Shown here: positions 41,739 through 49,474 of the stretch, piece after piece
Layout: each line of letters starts with the position of its first letter
Position numbering within the stretch: the first letter of the stretch is position 1
Origin: Nitrospirota bacterium
GTDB taxonomy: Bacteria; Nitrospirota; UBA9217
Length of the DNA stretch: 64,000 nucleotides
Direction: 5' to 3'
Assembly: GCA_023229435.1 (NCBI GenBank)
Contig: JALNZF010000004.1
Span: 124,001-188,000, forward strand
The notes under the pieces: generated by a model
Database searches by the model: none
Seen by the model: only the letters and a program-made list of their open reading frames with translations
Told to the model about the DNA's origin: nothing
Program-made: the position numbers and the translations under genes

Positions 41739-43745
41739 ATGCCGAAATTCAAGATCACATCGGAGTATGTGCCGACCGGCGACCAGCCCCAGGCGATCGA
41801 ACTGCTCGCCGACGGCATTGTCAAGGGGCTCGAACACCAGGTCCTGCTCGGGGTAACGGGATCGGGCAAGACCTTCACCATCGCGAACGTGATCGAGAAG
41901 GTTCAGAGGCCCGCGCTCGTGATCGCGCACAACAAGACACTGGCCGCCCAGCTCTACAACGAGTTCAAGGAGCTTTTCCCCGGGAACGCGGTGGAGTACT
42001 TTGTCTCCTATTACGACTACTACCAGCCCGAGGCCTATCTTCCGACCACGGACACCTACATCGAGAAGGACTCGTCCATCAACGAGCAGATCGACCGTAT
42101 GCGCCACTCGGCTACCACCTCTCTCTTCGAGCGGAATGACGTGATCGTTGTTTCCTCTGTCTCGTGCATCTACGGTCTTGGTTCACCCGAGGCGTACCAC
42201 GGCATGCTGCTGTTCCTGGAGCAGGGGCAGCGCATCGACCGGAACGAGATCCTGCGGAAGCTCGTGGATATCCAGTATTCCCGGAACGATTTCGATTTCC
42301 AGCGCGGTACGTTCCGGGTGCGCGGGGACGTGGTAGAGATCTTTCCGGCCTCGTACGAGGACGCGGCGATCCGCGTTGAGCTTTTCGGCGATGAGATCGA
42401 TTCGATCTCGGTGTTCGATCCGCTCCTCGGCACGTCCCGCCAGAAGCTCGAGAAGGTCGCCATCTACCCCGGCAGCCATTACGTGATCCCCGAGTCGCGC
42501 ATGAAGGCGGCCATCGACGGCATCCACGAGGAACTCAGGGATCGCATCCAGCAGTTCCGCAGGATGAACAAACTTGTCGAGGCGCAGCGCATCGAACAGC
42601 GCACGATGTTCGATCTTGAGATGATCCAGGAGATGGGCTTCTGCCACGGCATCGAGAACTATTCCCGCCACCTTTCGGGCCGGTCCCCCGGCGAGCCGCC
42701 GCCGACCTTGCTCGATTACTTTCCGAAGGATTTTCTTCTGGTCGTGGACGAGTCCCATGCCACCGTCCCGCAGATCGGCGGCATGTTCAACGGCGACCGC
42801 GCCAGGAAAATGAATCTTGTTGAATACGGCTTCCGCCTGCCGTCGGCGCTGGACAACCGGCCGCTCAATTTCGAGGAGTTCGAGCAGCGGGTCCACCAGA
42901 CCGTGTATGTGTCGGCCACGCCGGCGGACTTCGAGGTCGCGAAGTCCGGCAAACGTATCATCGAGCAGGTGATCCGGCCCACGGGCCTCACGGACCCGCG
43001 GATCGAGATCAGGCCGGCCACGGGACAGGTGGACGATCTCCTGAACGAGATCAGAAAAAGGGCCGAGTCGAAAGAGCGCGTGCTCGTCACCACGCTCACG
43101 AAGCGCATGGCGGAGGACCTGACGGAATACTACAAGGAATTGAACGTGAAGGTGGCGTACCTCCACTCCGATATTGACACCCTCGAACGGGTGGACATCA
43201 TCCGCGACCTGCGCATGGGGAAATACGATGTTCTGATCGGCATCAACCTCCTGCGCGAGGGGCTGGACATCCCCGAGGTCTCGCTCGTCGCCATCCTTGA
43301 TGCCGACAAGGAAGGGTTCCTGCGTTCAGCCCGCTCGCTCATCCAGACCATGGGACGCGCGGCGCGGCACGTGAACGGCGAGGTGATCCTCTATGCGGAG
43401 AAGATCACCGATTCCATGAGAAACGCCATCAACGAGACCAACCGGCGCCGCACGGTGCAGGAAGCCTACAACAGGATGCACAACATCACGCCGCAGTCGA
43501 TCAAGAAGAACATCCAGGCAACGCTGCGCACGGTGTATGAGCAGGATTACTTCACCGTGCCGATCGCCGCTGAAGAGGCGGGCGAGTATCTGCAGACCGT
43601 GAACATCCCCAAATTCATCGCGTCGCTTCAGCAACAGATGCGCGCCGCGGCGAAAGAGCTGGACTTTGAGACAGCGGCAGAACTGCGCGACAAGATCAGG
43701 TCGCTCCAGCAGAAGGAGCTGGCGGTGGGGGTGAAGGTGGAGTGA
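41739..43745 (+). CDS. uvrB: excinuclease ABC subunit B
   Basis: A 668-residue helicase-like damage verifier in nucleotide excision repair. Walker A is GVTGSGKTFTIANVIEK, the beta-hairpin region has YYDYYQPEAYLPTTDTYIEK, Walker B is VDESHATVPQIGGM, and the C-terminal UVR motif ELDFETAAELRDKIRSLQQK contacts UvrC. The length is usual. It stands alone; uvrA and uvrC are not in the window. Confidence 0.99.
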   Translation: MPKFKITSEYVPTGDQPQAIELLADGIVKGLEHQVLLGVTGSGKTFTIANVIEKVQRPALVIAHNKTLAAQLYNEFKELFPGNAVEYFVSYYDYYQPEAYLPTTDTYIEKDSSINEQIDRMRHSATTSLFERNDVIVVSSVSCIYGLGSPEAYHGMLLFLEQGQRIDRNEILRKLVDIQYSRNDFDFQRGTFRVRGDVVEIFPASYEDAAIRVELFGDEIDSISVFDPLLGTSRQKLEKVAIYPGSHYVIPESRMKAAIDGIHEELRDRIQQFRRMNKLVEAQRIEQRTMFDLEMIQEMGFCHGIENYSRHLSGRSPGEPPPTLLDYFPKDFLLVVDESHATVPQIGGMFNGDRARKMNLVEYGFRLPSALDNRPLNFEEFEQRVHQTVYVSATPADFEVAKSGKRIIEQVIRPTGLTDPRIEIRPATGQVDDLLNEIRKRAESKERVLVTTLTKRMAEDLTEYYKELNVKVAYLHSDIDTLERVDIIRDLRMGKYDVLIGINLLREGLDIPEVSLVAILDADKEGFLRSARSLIQTMGRAARHVNGEVILYAEKITDSMRNAINETNRRRTVQEAYNRMHNITPQSIKKNIQATLRTVYEQDYFTVPIAAEEAGEYLQTVNIPKFIASLQQQMRAAAKELDFETAAELRDKIRSLQQKELAVGVKVE

Positions 43746-44243
43746 GATTTAGAGTTGGGAGTGGGGAGTTCGGAGTAAGGAATAGAAGGCGAAGGACGAG
43801 GGACGAAGGACAAGGGACAAAACCGTTCACCGCAGAGGACGCAGAGAACTTCTTGAATTACATAACAGTAAACTTCTTCTGGATCAATTGTACCAACTCA
43901 GGTATTTAGGCTGAAGACTGAAGGCTGAAGAGAATCTGCTTTAATTGTGGTAATCAGTATTCGTGTTGACAGTTTTTGTAAACACAATTTATAACCAGAC
44001 TGCACCTACTACTGTTGATCCGCTCATGTAAACATTAACTGCGAAATACTCGTTGTATCCTGCACATGAACGCTTCGCGTGAGGGGCGCGTTTTCAAGCT
44101 CCTATCGTCAATGTGATTAGGAGCATAAAAGATTGTCAAATAGTCTACGCCCAAAGACGAAACAGATAGAACAGATTCAATTATAGTATTATTTCCTTTT
44201 TGTCTGGCAATGAACATAGATTGCGACTCGAATAATCCCGTTA
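43746..44243. other. gene-free stretch with word repeats
   Basis: The first 80 bases are GAGTTGGGAGTGGGGAGTTC and GACGAGGGACGAAGGACAAG low-complexity blocks, similar to 5366 and 56348. The remainder is AT-richer. No credible gene, tRNA or hairpin stands out. Confidence 0.45.
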
Positions 44244-45215
44244 TTATTTAAATTCGTGTCTTTCCAGTTTCTTATAATTACCATCTTTCCACAAGAACCG
44301 CATTATTGGATCGAGAATAACAACGTTATCCACCTCGCCATAGTAGAGTGCTTCTGAAACATCTTTTGCGTTTTTAGCTGTAACAATAAAAGTGAGTCTA
44401 TGGGGGGGAGTAGCAATGCTCAAGTCTTTCCATTCTGAGTACACTTTTTTATTTTGGAACAATATACCATGGCTATCAACTAATAGGTTCCCATATTCTA
44501 TCTTTTCGTCAGAGGACAAGCGTCGTAACGTATCTTCAACTAATCTAACACCAACTATTTTCCACAGTTTACTGGTTACCAATTCATAACGTTTATCAAT
44601 GTTTCTTAAACTATCCCAAAACGTAACGCAATCGATCTTCATCGTTTGATGGTTATCCTTAACAAATGCACTAACATAAGATAGTGTCATCCCATTAGTT
44701 GGTGCGTGTAAAGAGCTCCATCTTAACGCTATAATTTCATTCACCCTTATGATTTGCTCATCTAAACTAATATTTTCAGGAGTTATAATTAACCTGCGAG
44801 GCATGAAAGAGCCGATTTTTATATCAAGAGATACATCCTCTTTCCATCTTGCATAATCTTTTTCACTTATATTCTTACTTTGGAAATTACTGTAATAATG
44901 ATTTTCTTCTTCTGATGCATACCCTGTCGACGAATCATATTCGCTTGAGTTTTGTTTTGATGCCGCTGCACCGTTATTATATGATTTATTAGCAGAGGTA
45001 AATTTACTATGATTGGCAAAATAAACCTGCACCTTCTCATAGGCTACATTTATTTCCTGCAATTTAATATCTGCCTTTTTTTGAAGCTTAAGATCACTCC
45101 CAAATCTATCGGGATGCCAGACTTTAACTAAATCTCTATATGCTTCTTTGGCTTCTTGCGGTGATGCATCTTCTGTTAGTCCCAGAAGATGAAGATATTT
45201 TGTTATGCTTTCCAT
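44244..45215 (-). CDS. J-domain protein of unknown function
   Basis: A 323-residue protein. Residues 3-65 form a J domain with the essential HPD (LVKVWHPDRFGSDLKLQ), which should stimulate a DnaK. The rest has no zinc fingers or Gly/Phe region, so it is not DnaJ. A low-complexity Asn/Ser linker (about 72-110) leads to a beta-rich domain (MPRRLIITPENISLDEQIIR ... ALRWSSLHAPTNGMTLSYVS) with no family I can name. It is AT-rich compared with its core neighbours, so it may be acquired. Confidence 0.8.
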   Translation of the reverse strand: MESITKYLHLLGLTEDASPQEAKEAYRDLVKVWHPDRFGSDLKLQKKADIKLQEINVAYEKVQVYFANHSKFTSANKSYNNGAAASKQNSSEYDSSTGYASEEENHYYSNFQSKNISEKDYARWKEDVSLDIKIGSFMPRRLIITPENISLDEQIIRVNEIIALRWSSLHAPTNGMTLSYVSAFVKDNHQTMKIDCVTFWDSLRNIDKRYELVTSKLWKIVGVRLVEDTLRRLSSDEKIEYGNLLVDSHGILFQNKKVYSEWKDLSIATPPHRLTFIVTAKNAKDVSEALYYGEVDNVVILDPIMRFLWKDGNYKKLERHEFK

Positions 45216-45592
45216 TGGCTACCATTCCTTTACCTTGTTGCTATCGATAATTTGCGTGCAACAGAATTTAATGCTTAAAAAATTTAATGCTTAAAACAAT
45301 AAAGCCTATCTATGAACTGTGAGCGAAGGGATGTAAGTCATATCAATCCACATGTTGGCTATCTACCTTGTGGGTACTAACGCCATAACAACAGCCTTGA
45401 ATTCTTTTATTAGACCGCTTGTGCCCTAAGTAGTAGCATAAGGATTTCCAGCAAAACCCAACATTATGGCTATTCCAAATAATATCTTTTTAAAAACGCC
45501 TCCTGTTTAACGCTATCAGTCGAGCAACAACAAGTAACCCTCTGGGATGTCGCTCCTGGCGTACTGTAAAATAGATCGTTCAATTAGATGTA
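45216..45592. other. gene-free AT-rich stretch
   Basis: No ORF with a ribosome site, no repeat and no tRNA seen. It is part of an AT-rich accessory segment (about 43.9-47.2 kb). Confidence 0.35.
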
Positions 45593-46039
45593 TTATTCAT
45601 TTTTCTTGAAGACTTTTTGTATTTCCTCATAAAGTCGAACTGCTTTATCAGCAAACCAGCCATGATCCATTGTCGCCGCAAATGTTACTGTTACCGCCCC
45701 TTGTCTTGGTTTGTCAAACTTAAGCAGTTTCATAGGCAGATTCCGGCTATCAGAAAAGACTCTGCCATGAGCAATAGCGTCTCTTATTGCTACAAGTTTC
45801 TTGTCAATCCTCAGTTCCTTCTCGGCAAGTTTGTTGTATTTGTCAATCAAGGTTTCCAAGGAATCGTAATTTGTCATCGGTTCCTCGGGGACAGTGTCGC
45901 CAACGTTTAGCGTAGCGTAATCGATTTCCTCCGATTTTTCTTTTTCATGATTCCTCAATACTGCACGGAGGGCAAACTCGAGAGTATGAAAGTAACTGAC
46001 CAACGTTCCTAAGCTTTTGATATGCTCTTCGTTATCCAT
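45593..46039 (-). CDS. HEPN-like protein of unknown function
   Basis: The protein has 148 residues from ATG 46039 (an alternative start at 46123 has no better ribosome site). It is mostly helical. It contains RDAIAHGRVF, an R-x4-H motif typical of HEPN ribonucleases, after a helix LIDKYNKLAEKELRIDKKLV. HEPN proteins act as RNases in toxin or defence systems, but no nucleotidyltransferase partner is beside it. The motif could also be structural. Codon use is AT-rich. Confidence 0.55.
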   Translation of the reverse strand: MDNEEHIKSLGTLVSYFHTLEFALRAVLRNHEKEKSEEIDYATLNVGDTVPEEPMTNYDSLETLIDKYNKLAEKELRIDKKLVAIRDAIAHGRVFSDSRNLPMKLLKFDKPRQGAVTVTFAATMDHGWFADKAVRLYEEIQKVFKKNE

Positions 46040-46497
46040 TATCCTAATCCAAAGACTGTTTATATCGTTACGGTTCTCAGTGAAACGACGTGGATGAACG
46101 ATAGCTTGTATAAAGCACAACATGAAACTTACAATTTACAATAAACGCAATTTGTACGAAGTTCAGGAAGGAACAGGTACTGCATGTTTCAACTGTAATG
46201 AACAGTACTTGAGTTGACAGGCAGGAGAACTTTGGGGACGTTGATACGCGACGTGCAGCCAATTGATCCATCTCCCATCTTTCATCCATTCATCGAAAAG
46301 GCACATCCTCGACAAAAACTGAGTTGGTCATGACGGAAATGCTTCAATAGTTCAAATATCCATGCTGTAATATGCACTCGCTGTCTTATTGGGCAGAGTC
46401 ACCAACTACAGGAAGTTTTTGCAAAAAGAAAACATCACTATGACATCCATGATTCAAATATTTTTTGGTATGACTTGGCCGACGATTTAGTCATCTC
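46040..46497. other. gene-free AT-rich stretch
   Basis: No supported ORF, repeat or RNA. It lies between the HEPN-like gene and the VapBC pair. Confidence 0.35.
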
Positions 46498-46932
46498 TCA
46501 ATATATTTTGAAATCAATATATTCTTGTATTCTGAGAAAGTCTTTTATATTATTGGTTGCAACGACTGCGCCCATTTTACGCGCCGTGGCTGCAATGAGT
46601 ACATCATTTGTGAGTCTTGATAAATAGAGTTGCTCAAAACCATATTTGTTGCCAAGTTGAGCAATAACTTTTCCGGTTTTCTGCCAGTCCGCCGCATCTG
46701 GAATAATAAGCCTACTCATTCCGGAAAAAGTGTCATACATTTTATCAAGAAGCTTTACAGAATGAATATCCAATGCGCCCGCGTAGAGTTCTTCCAGCAC
46801 AACTGTACTCATGTAAATCAGTGGGCGCCCATGATGGCTTTCGATAATGGGATGGGCAATACCTTGGTTTATGAAGGGGATGTAGATAGATGTGTCGAGA
46901 ATCAGCTTAACCGGATGTTCTGCCATAGACAT
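46498..46932 (-). CDS. vapC: PIN-domain toxin, VapC family
   Basis: A 144-residue PIN protein. The acidic residues lie in LILDTSIYIPFI, STVVLEELYAGAL and LSRLTNDVLIAATARKMGA. It overlaps the antitoxin gene upstream by 26 bases. It should be an RNase with antitoxin-controlled activity. It is the second VapC of the window and is diverged from the one in the island. Confidence 0.85.
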   Translation of the reverse strand: MSMAEHPVKLILDTSIYIPFINQGIAHPIIESHHGRPLIYMSTVVLEELYAGALDIHSVKLLDKMYDTFSGMSRLIIPDAADWQKTGKVIAQLGNKYGFEQLYLSRLTNDVLIAATARKMGAVVATNNIKDFLRIQEYIDFKIY

Positions 46933-47116
46933 CCTTTATTGTTCCCTTGCCCTTTATTGATCCGAGCATCGTTTCTATTTTGGTGTTTTCTATAATGATA
47001 TCTAACGCCATCGTTATTGCTTCGGTGTCGGTTTTAGCGTTCACAATCTTTCGAACCCGCCTAATTTTATCCTGATCGAGAATGAATTGTTTCCTGGTTT
47101 TTTCTGCCGTACTCAT
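46907..47116 (-). CDS. antitoxin of the second VapBC pair
   Basis: A 69-residue protein. The N-terminal half (KQFILDQDKIRRVRKIVNAK) and TDTEAITMALDIII look like a ribbon-helix-helix antitoxin, with the DNA-binding strand near residues 8-14. The C-terminus (GSIKGKGTIKDVYG) would bind the toxin. The order antitoxin then toxin is the usual one. The start at 47116 has GAGGTGAAAAC upstream. Confidence 0.75.
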   Translation of the reverse strand: MSTAEKTRKQFILDQDKIRRVRKIVNAKTDTEAITMALDIIIENTKIETMLGSIKGKGTIKDVYGRTSG

Positions 47117-47269
47117 GTTTTCACCTCAGTGTGTATTATATATAAATCCATACACATTGTCAATTGTAAAGATGTTAAAACGGGTGCAAGTACGACCAAT
47201 GATACAGGTTAAAAATTACATTGTTGCTGAAAATGGAAACTCGTTTGCTTCAGGAAGGAATCTGCAATG

Positions 47270-47794
47270 TTACTTTTCTAAAATGAACCGCTCCACCTCC
47301 TGTGCCCACGCATCATATCCCTTCCCGGCCAGGTGCACCCCGTCATCCGAAAGATACCCGTTCTTGGGAATTCCTTTCGCATCCACAAAAAGTCTGTAAA
47401 CGTCAAGATACTCTGCATTGAACTCGAGGGCGATTCCTTTGAGCTGACGGTTGACGTTCTGGATCACGGTTCTGCCTGCCCATTGTTCATCCACCGGCAA
47501 AATGCTTTGGACCACGACAATCGATTGTTTGTACCACGTGGTCAGGTTACGGACGATCTCGCGATAGGGGGGAATGATGTCGTATTTTCCTGATGCGATG
47601 TTGTTAATGCCGGTCATGAGGAAGATGAAGTCCGGATCATCGATCTGTGCGCGAATTCGTTCCCTGCGGGCGAGCAGGCCTTCCACGGTTTCACCGGAGA
47701 TGCCGAGGTTGGTCACCCGATATCCGGGGAGTCGTTGCTCCCAGTCGCACCACTGGGTGAGTGAATCGCCGATGAAGACAAGATGTTTGCGCAT
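47270..47794 (-). CDS. SGNH/GDSL-family hydrolase
   Basis: The protein has about 174 residues from ATG 47794. Block I is FIGDSLTQWCDW with the catalytic Ser; GISGETVEG (block II Gly), FLMTGINNIA (block III Asn) and LSDDGVHLAGKGYDAW (block V Asp-x-x-His) complete the SGNH set. It is probably a cytoplasmic esterase or lysophospholipase, since no signal peptide is present. A longer frame to 47818 is possible. Its neighbours are unrelated. Confidence 0.9.
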   Translation of the reverse strand: MRKHLVFIGDSLTQWCDWEQRLPGYRVTNLGISGETVEGLLARRERIRAQIDDPDFIFLMTGINNIASGKYDIIPPYREIVRNLTTWYKQSIVVVQSILPVDEQWAGRTVIQNVNRQLKGIALEFNAEYLDVYRLFVDAKGIPKNGYLSDDGVHLAGKGYDAWAQEVERFILEK

Positions 47795-47956
47795 ATGGAT
47801 GCGTTCGACGAAAACCAATTATTTCACGCGGAGCCACAAAGATCACAAAGAAGTATATTTTAGAATAAAGCATTTCCCCTTCGTGGCTTCGTGTCTTAGT
47901 GTGAGTTAGGATTTTATGATTTTAAAATTTGTCGTCTATTTTTTTGTGCTTGCTAT

Positions 47957-48265
47957 TCATTTGTTCATTTCCCGCTTGACGACCTGCTTCAGCATCAGGA
48001 CCGACGGCACGCCTTTGAGTCGCCCGGACTCATCCATGTACGCTCTTCAGGATATCCCGGGAGAACTCCCGCCCTCAAAGGCATCTATTCCATTGATCCA
48101 GATAGAAGGGGAACCTTTGATGTTGCGGCTGACTGCTTCATCGTAATAGATCGTGTGAAAGGTCAACTCCGGCTTGATGTCCAGGTCCGCAAGCGCGCGG
48201 TCGAAGTTCTCCCGGAGTTCGTGGTAAGAGCCGCAGCCCTCGGAAAGGTAGATGTCGATCTTCAT
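47957..48265 (-). CDS. thioredoxin-like selenoprotein (UGA read as Sec73)
   Basis: The protein has 102 residues when TGA 48047-48049 is read as Sec. It starts MKIDIYLSEGCGSYHELREN, a thioredoxin-like strand with Cys11, and continues NIKGSPSIWINGIDAFEGGS, the cis-Pro region. After the UGA comes RAYMDESGRLKGVPSVLMLK and a second TGA (47957-47959) as the real stop. Related small proteins have a Cys here (typically GIxCRxY), so Sec replaces Cys. A perfect 5-bp hairpin lies 15 nt downstream of the UGA. It is a cytosolic protein without a signal peptide; a redox role is inferred. Conventional callers would end it at residue 72. Confidence 0.85.
48017..48031 (-). promoter_or_regulatory. SECIS-like hairpin, thioredoxin-like gene
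   Basis: On the minus strand GAGTC (48031-48027) pairs with GACTC (48021-48017) around CGGGC. It starts 15 nt after the UGA, and the second loop base is G. Confidence 0.7.
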
Positions 48266-48316
48266 AATTAATTGAAAGATTACCACAGAGTACACAGAGA
48301 ATACCGATACAAGGTT

Positions 48317-48631
48317 TTATTTCTTCTCCAGCACATCATTTGCCCACGAAAGCGCGGCAGAGACAGCGGGGAAGCCGATGGTGCTCGTGAGCAGAACGAT
48401 CGCATGGCGGATTTCGTCGGGCTTTGCCCCGGCTGCCAGGGCCCGGCGCGCATGGGAGTGGACAGATCCCTCGGACCGTATGGCGGCCGCTGCCGCGATC
48501 TGGACCAGTTCCGAGGCCTTCTTGTTCAGCGGTCCTGCTGCCTTGGCGGCCTTACCGAGGTTCCCAACCGCCTTGATGAGACCCTTATATTTTTTCTGGA
48601 TGCTGGAGTACTGTTTCGGCATTTTCGGCAT
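48317..48631 (-). CDS. carboxymuconolactone-decarboxylase-like (AhpD-type) protein
   Basis: A 104-residue all-helical CMD-fold protein. EGSVHSHARRALAAGAKPDE is the family core. The usual CxxC of AhpD is absent (EGSVH here), so it is not a disulfide reductase of that type; the His may act in another reaction. The ribosome site GAGGAGG is strong. It lies beside the thioredoxin-like selenoprotein, but a link is only positional. Confidence 0.9.
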   Translation of the reverse strand: MPKMPKQYSSIQKKYKGLIKAVGNLGKAAKAAGPLNKKASELVQIAAAAAIRSEGSVHSHARRALAAGAKPDEIRHAIVLLTSTIGFPAVSAALSWANDVLEKK

Positions 48632-48670
48632 GATATCCTCCTCGAGTTTTTACTATATTGTCAAGATTTA

Positions 48671-48760
48671 ACCACAGAGCGCACAGAGAAGATCTTGAGA
48701 GAACGACGGAATTCAAAACGTTTTTGTTTTCCCTTGGTATTCCTCAGTGCTCTCTGTGGT
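48671..48760. repeat. inverted repeat of the ACCACAGAG/CTCTGTGGT family
   Basis: ACCACAGAGCGCACAGAG is answered by CTCAGTGCTCTCTGTGGT. It matches the element at 2004-2069. Confidence 0.7.
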
Positions 48761-48950
48761 TTGCCCTTTTATTTAAGTGTAAGCAAACAAGAAGCCAGAG
48801 TCAAGAAAATAGATGCCGATGTTTGACATGCGGGATATGGGTATGATAGGCTTTGCATATTCTTTCGAGACCGGCAATCTTGACAATCCCGGCCGCCCGG
48901 TGTATGTTTCAGCATGCCGGTCCGATCCTGTGTGATATGAGGAGGATAAA

Positions 48951-49217
48951 ATGCGTTTGCTATCTGTTCTGCTGGCCTTGTGTTTACTCGCTGTGCCGGC
49001 AATCGTCCGTGCCGATGAGGCGGAGTCAGCGAAGGAAGGCTTCAAAGAGGCGCACGAGGGGATGAAGAAGGCGACGAAGTCCGTGGCCAAGAAGGCCAAG
49101 AAGGATTTTAAGGCCGTTGACAAGAAGGCGAAAGAAGACCTGAAGACCATTGATAAGAACGCCAAGAAGACCTGGAAGAAGGCCGACGAGGATGTAAAAA
49201 AAGCCGTTCAAGATTAG
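48951..49217 (+). CDS. small exported Lys/Ala-rich protein
   Basis: An 88-residue protein. The signal peptide MRLLSVLLALCLLAVPAIVRA is cleaved near residue 21. The mature part consists of heptad-like Lys/Ala/Asp repeats (KKATKSVAKKAKKDFKAVDK), likely a long amphipathic helix that could bind polyanions or the outer-membrane surface. AGGAGG lies before the ATG. Related small exported helical proteins are common in this group of bacteria and uncharacterised. Confidence 0.75.
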   Translation: MRLLSVLLALCLLAVPAIVRADEAESAKEGFKEAHEGMKKATKSVAKKAKKDFKAVDKKAKEDLKTIDKNAKKTWKKADEDVKKAVQD

Positions 49218-49335
49218 TCATTCGCGCGAACGCACCGCGCGACAACCGGACCTCTCCATCGAAATTCTCAATTGACTTTCCTTCAGCACCATTATATCCT
49301 GCACACGTTCCGATCTATCGCCTTCTTAATAGACG

Positions 49336-49461
49336 GGCTGTTGCCCAAATACCGTTCACCCTTCGACAAGCTCAGGGCGAACGGTGTGGCTTTTGATTTC
49401 ATAAAATTTATCCGTTCGTGCTGAGCCTGTCGAAGCACAAAATCGGTTTGGGCAACAGCCC
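49336..49461. repeat. nested palindromic repeat (CCTTCGACAAGCTCAGGGCG family)
   Basis: The outer arms GGGCTGTTGCCCAAA (49336-49350) and TTTGGGCAACAGCCC (49447-49461) enclose the inner pair CTTCGACAAGCTCAGGGCGA and GTGCTGAGCCTGTCGAAG. A related element is at 55191-55335. Confidence 0.75.
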
Positions 49462-49474
49462 TTAGGGGTGTGAC

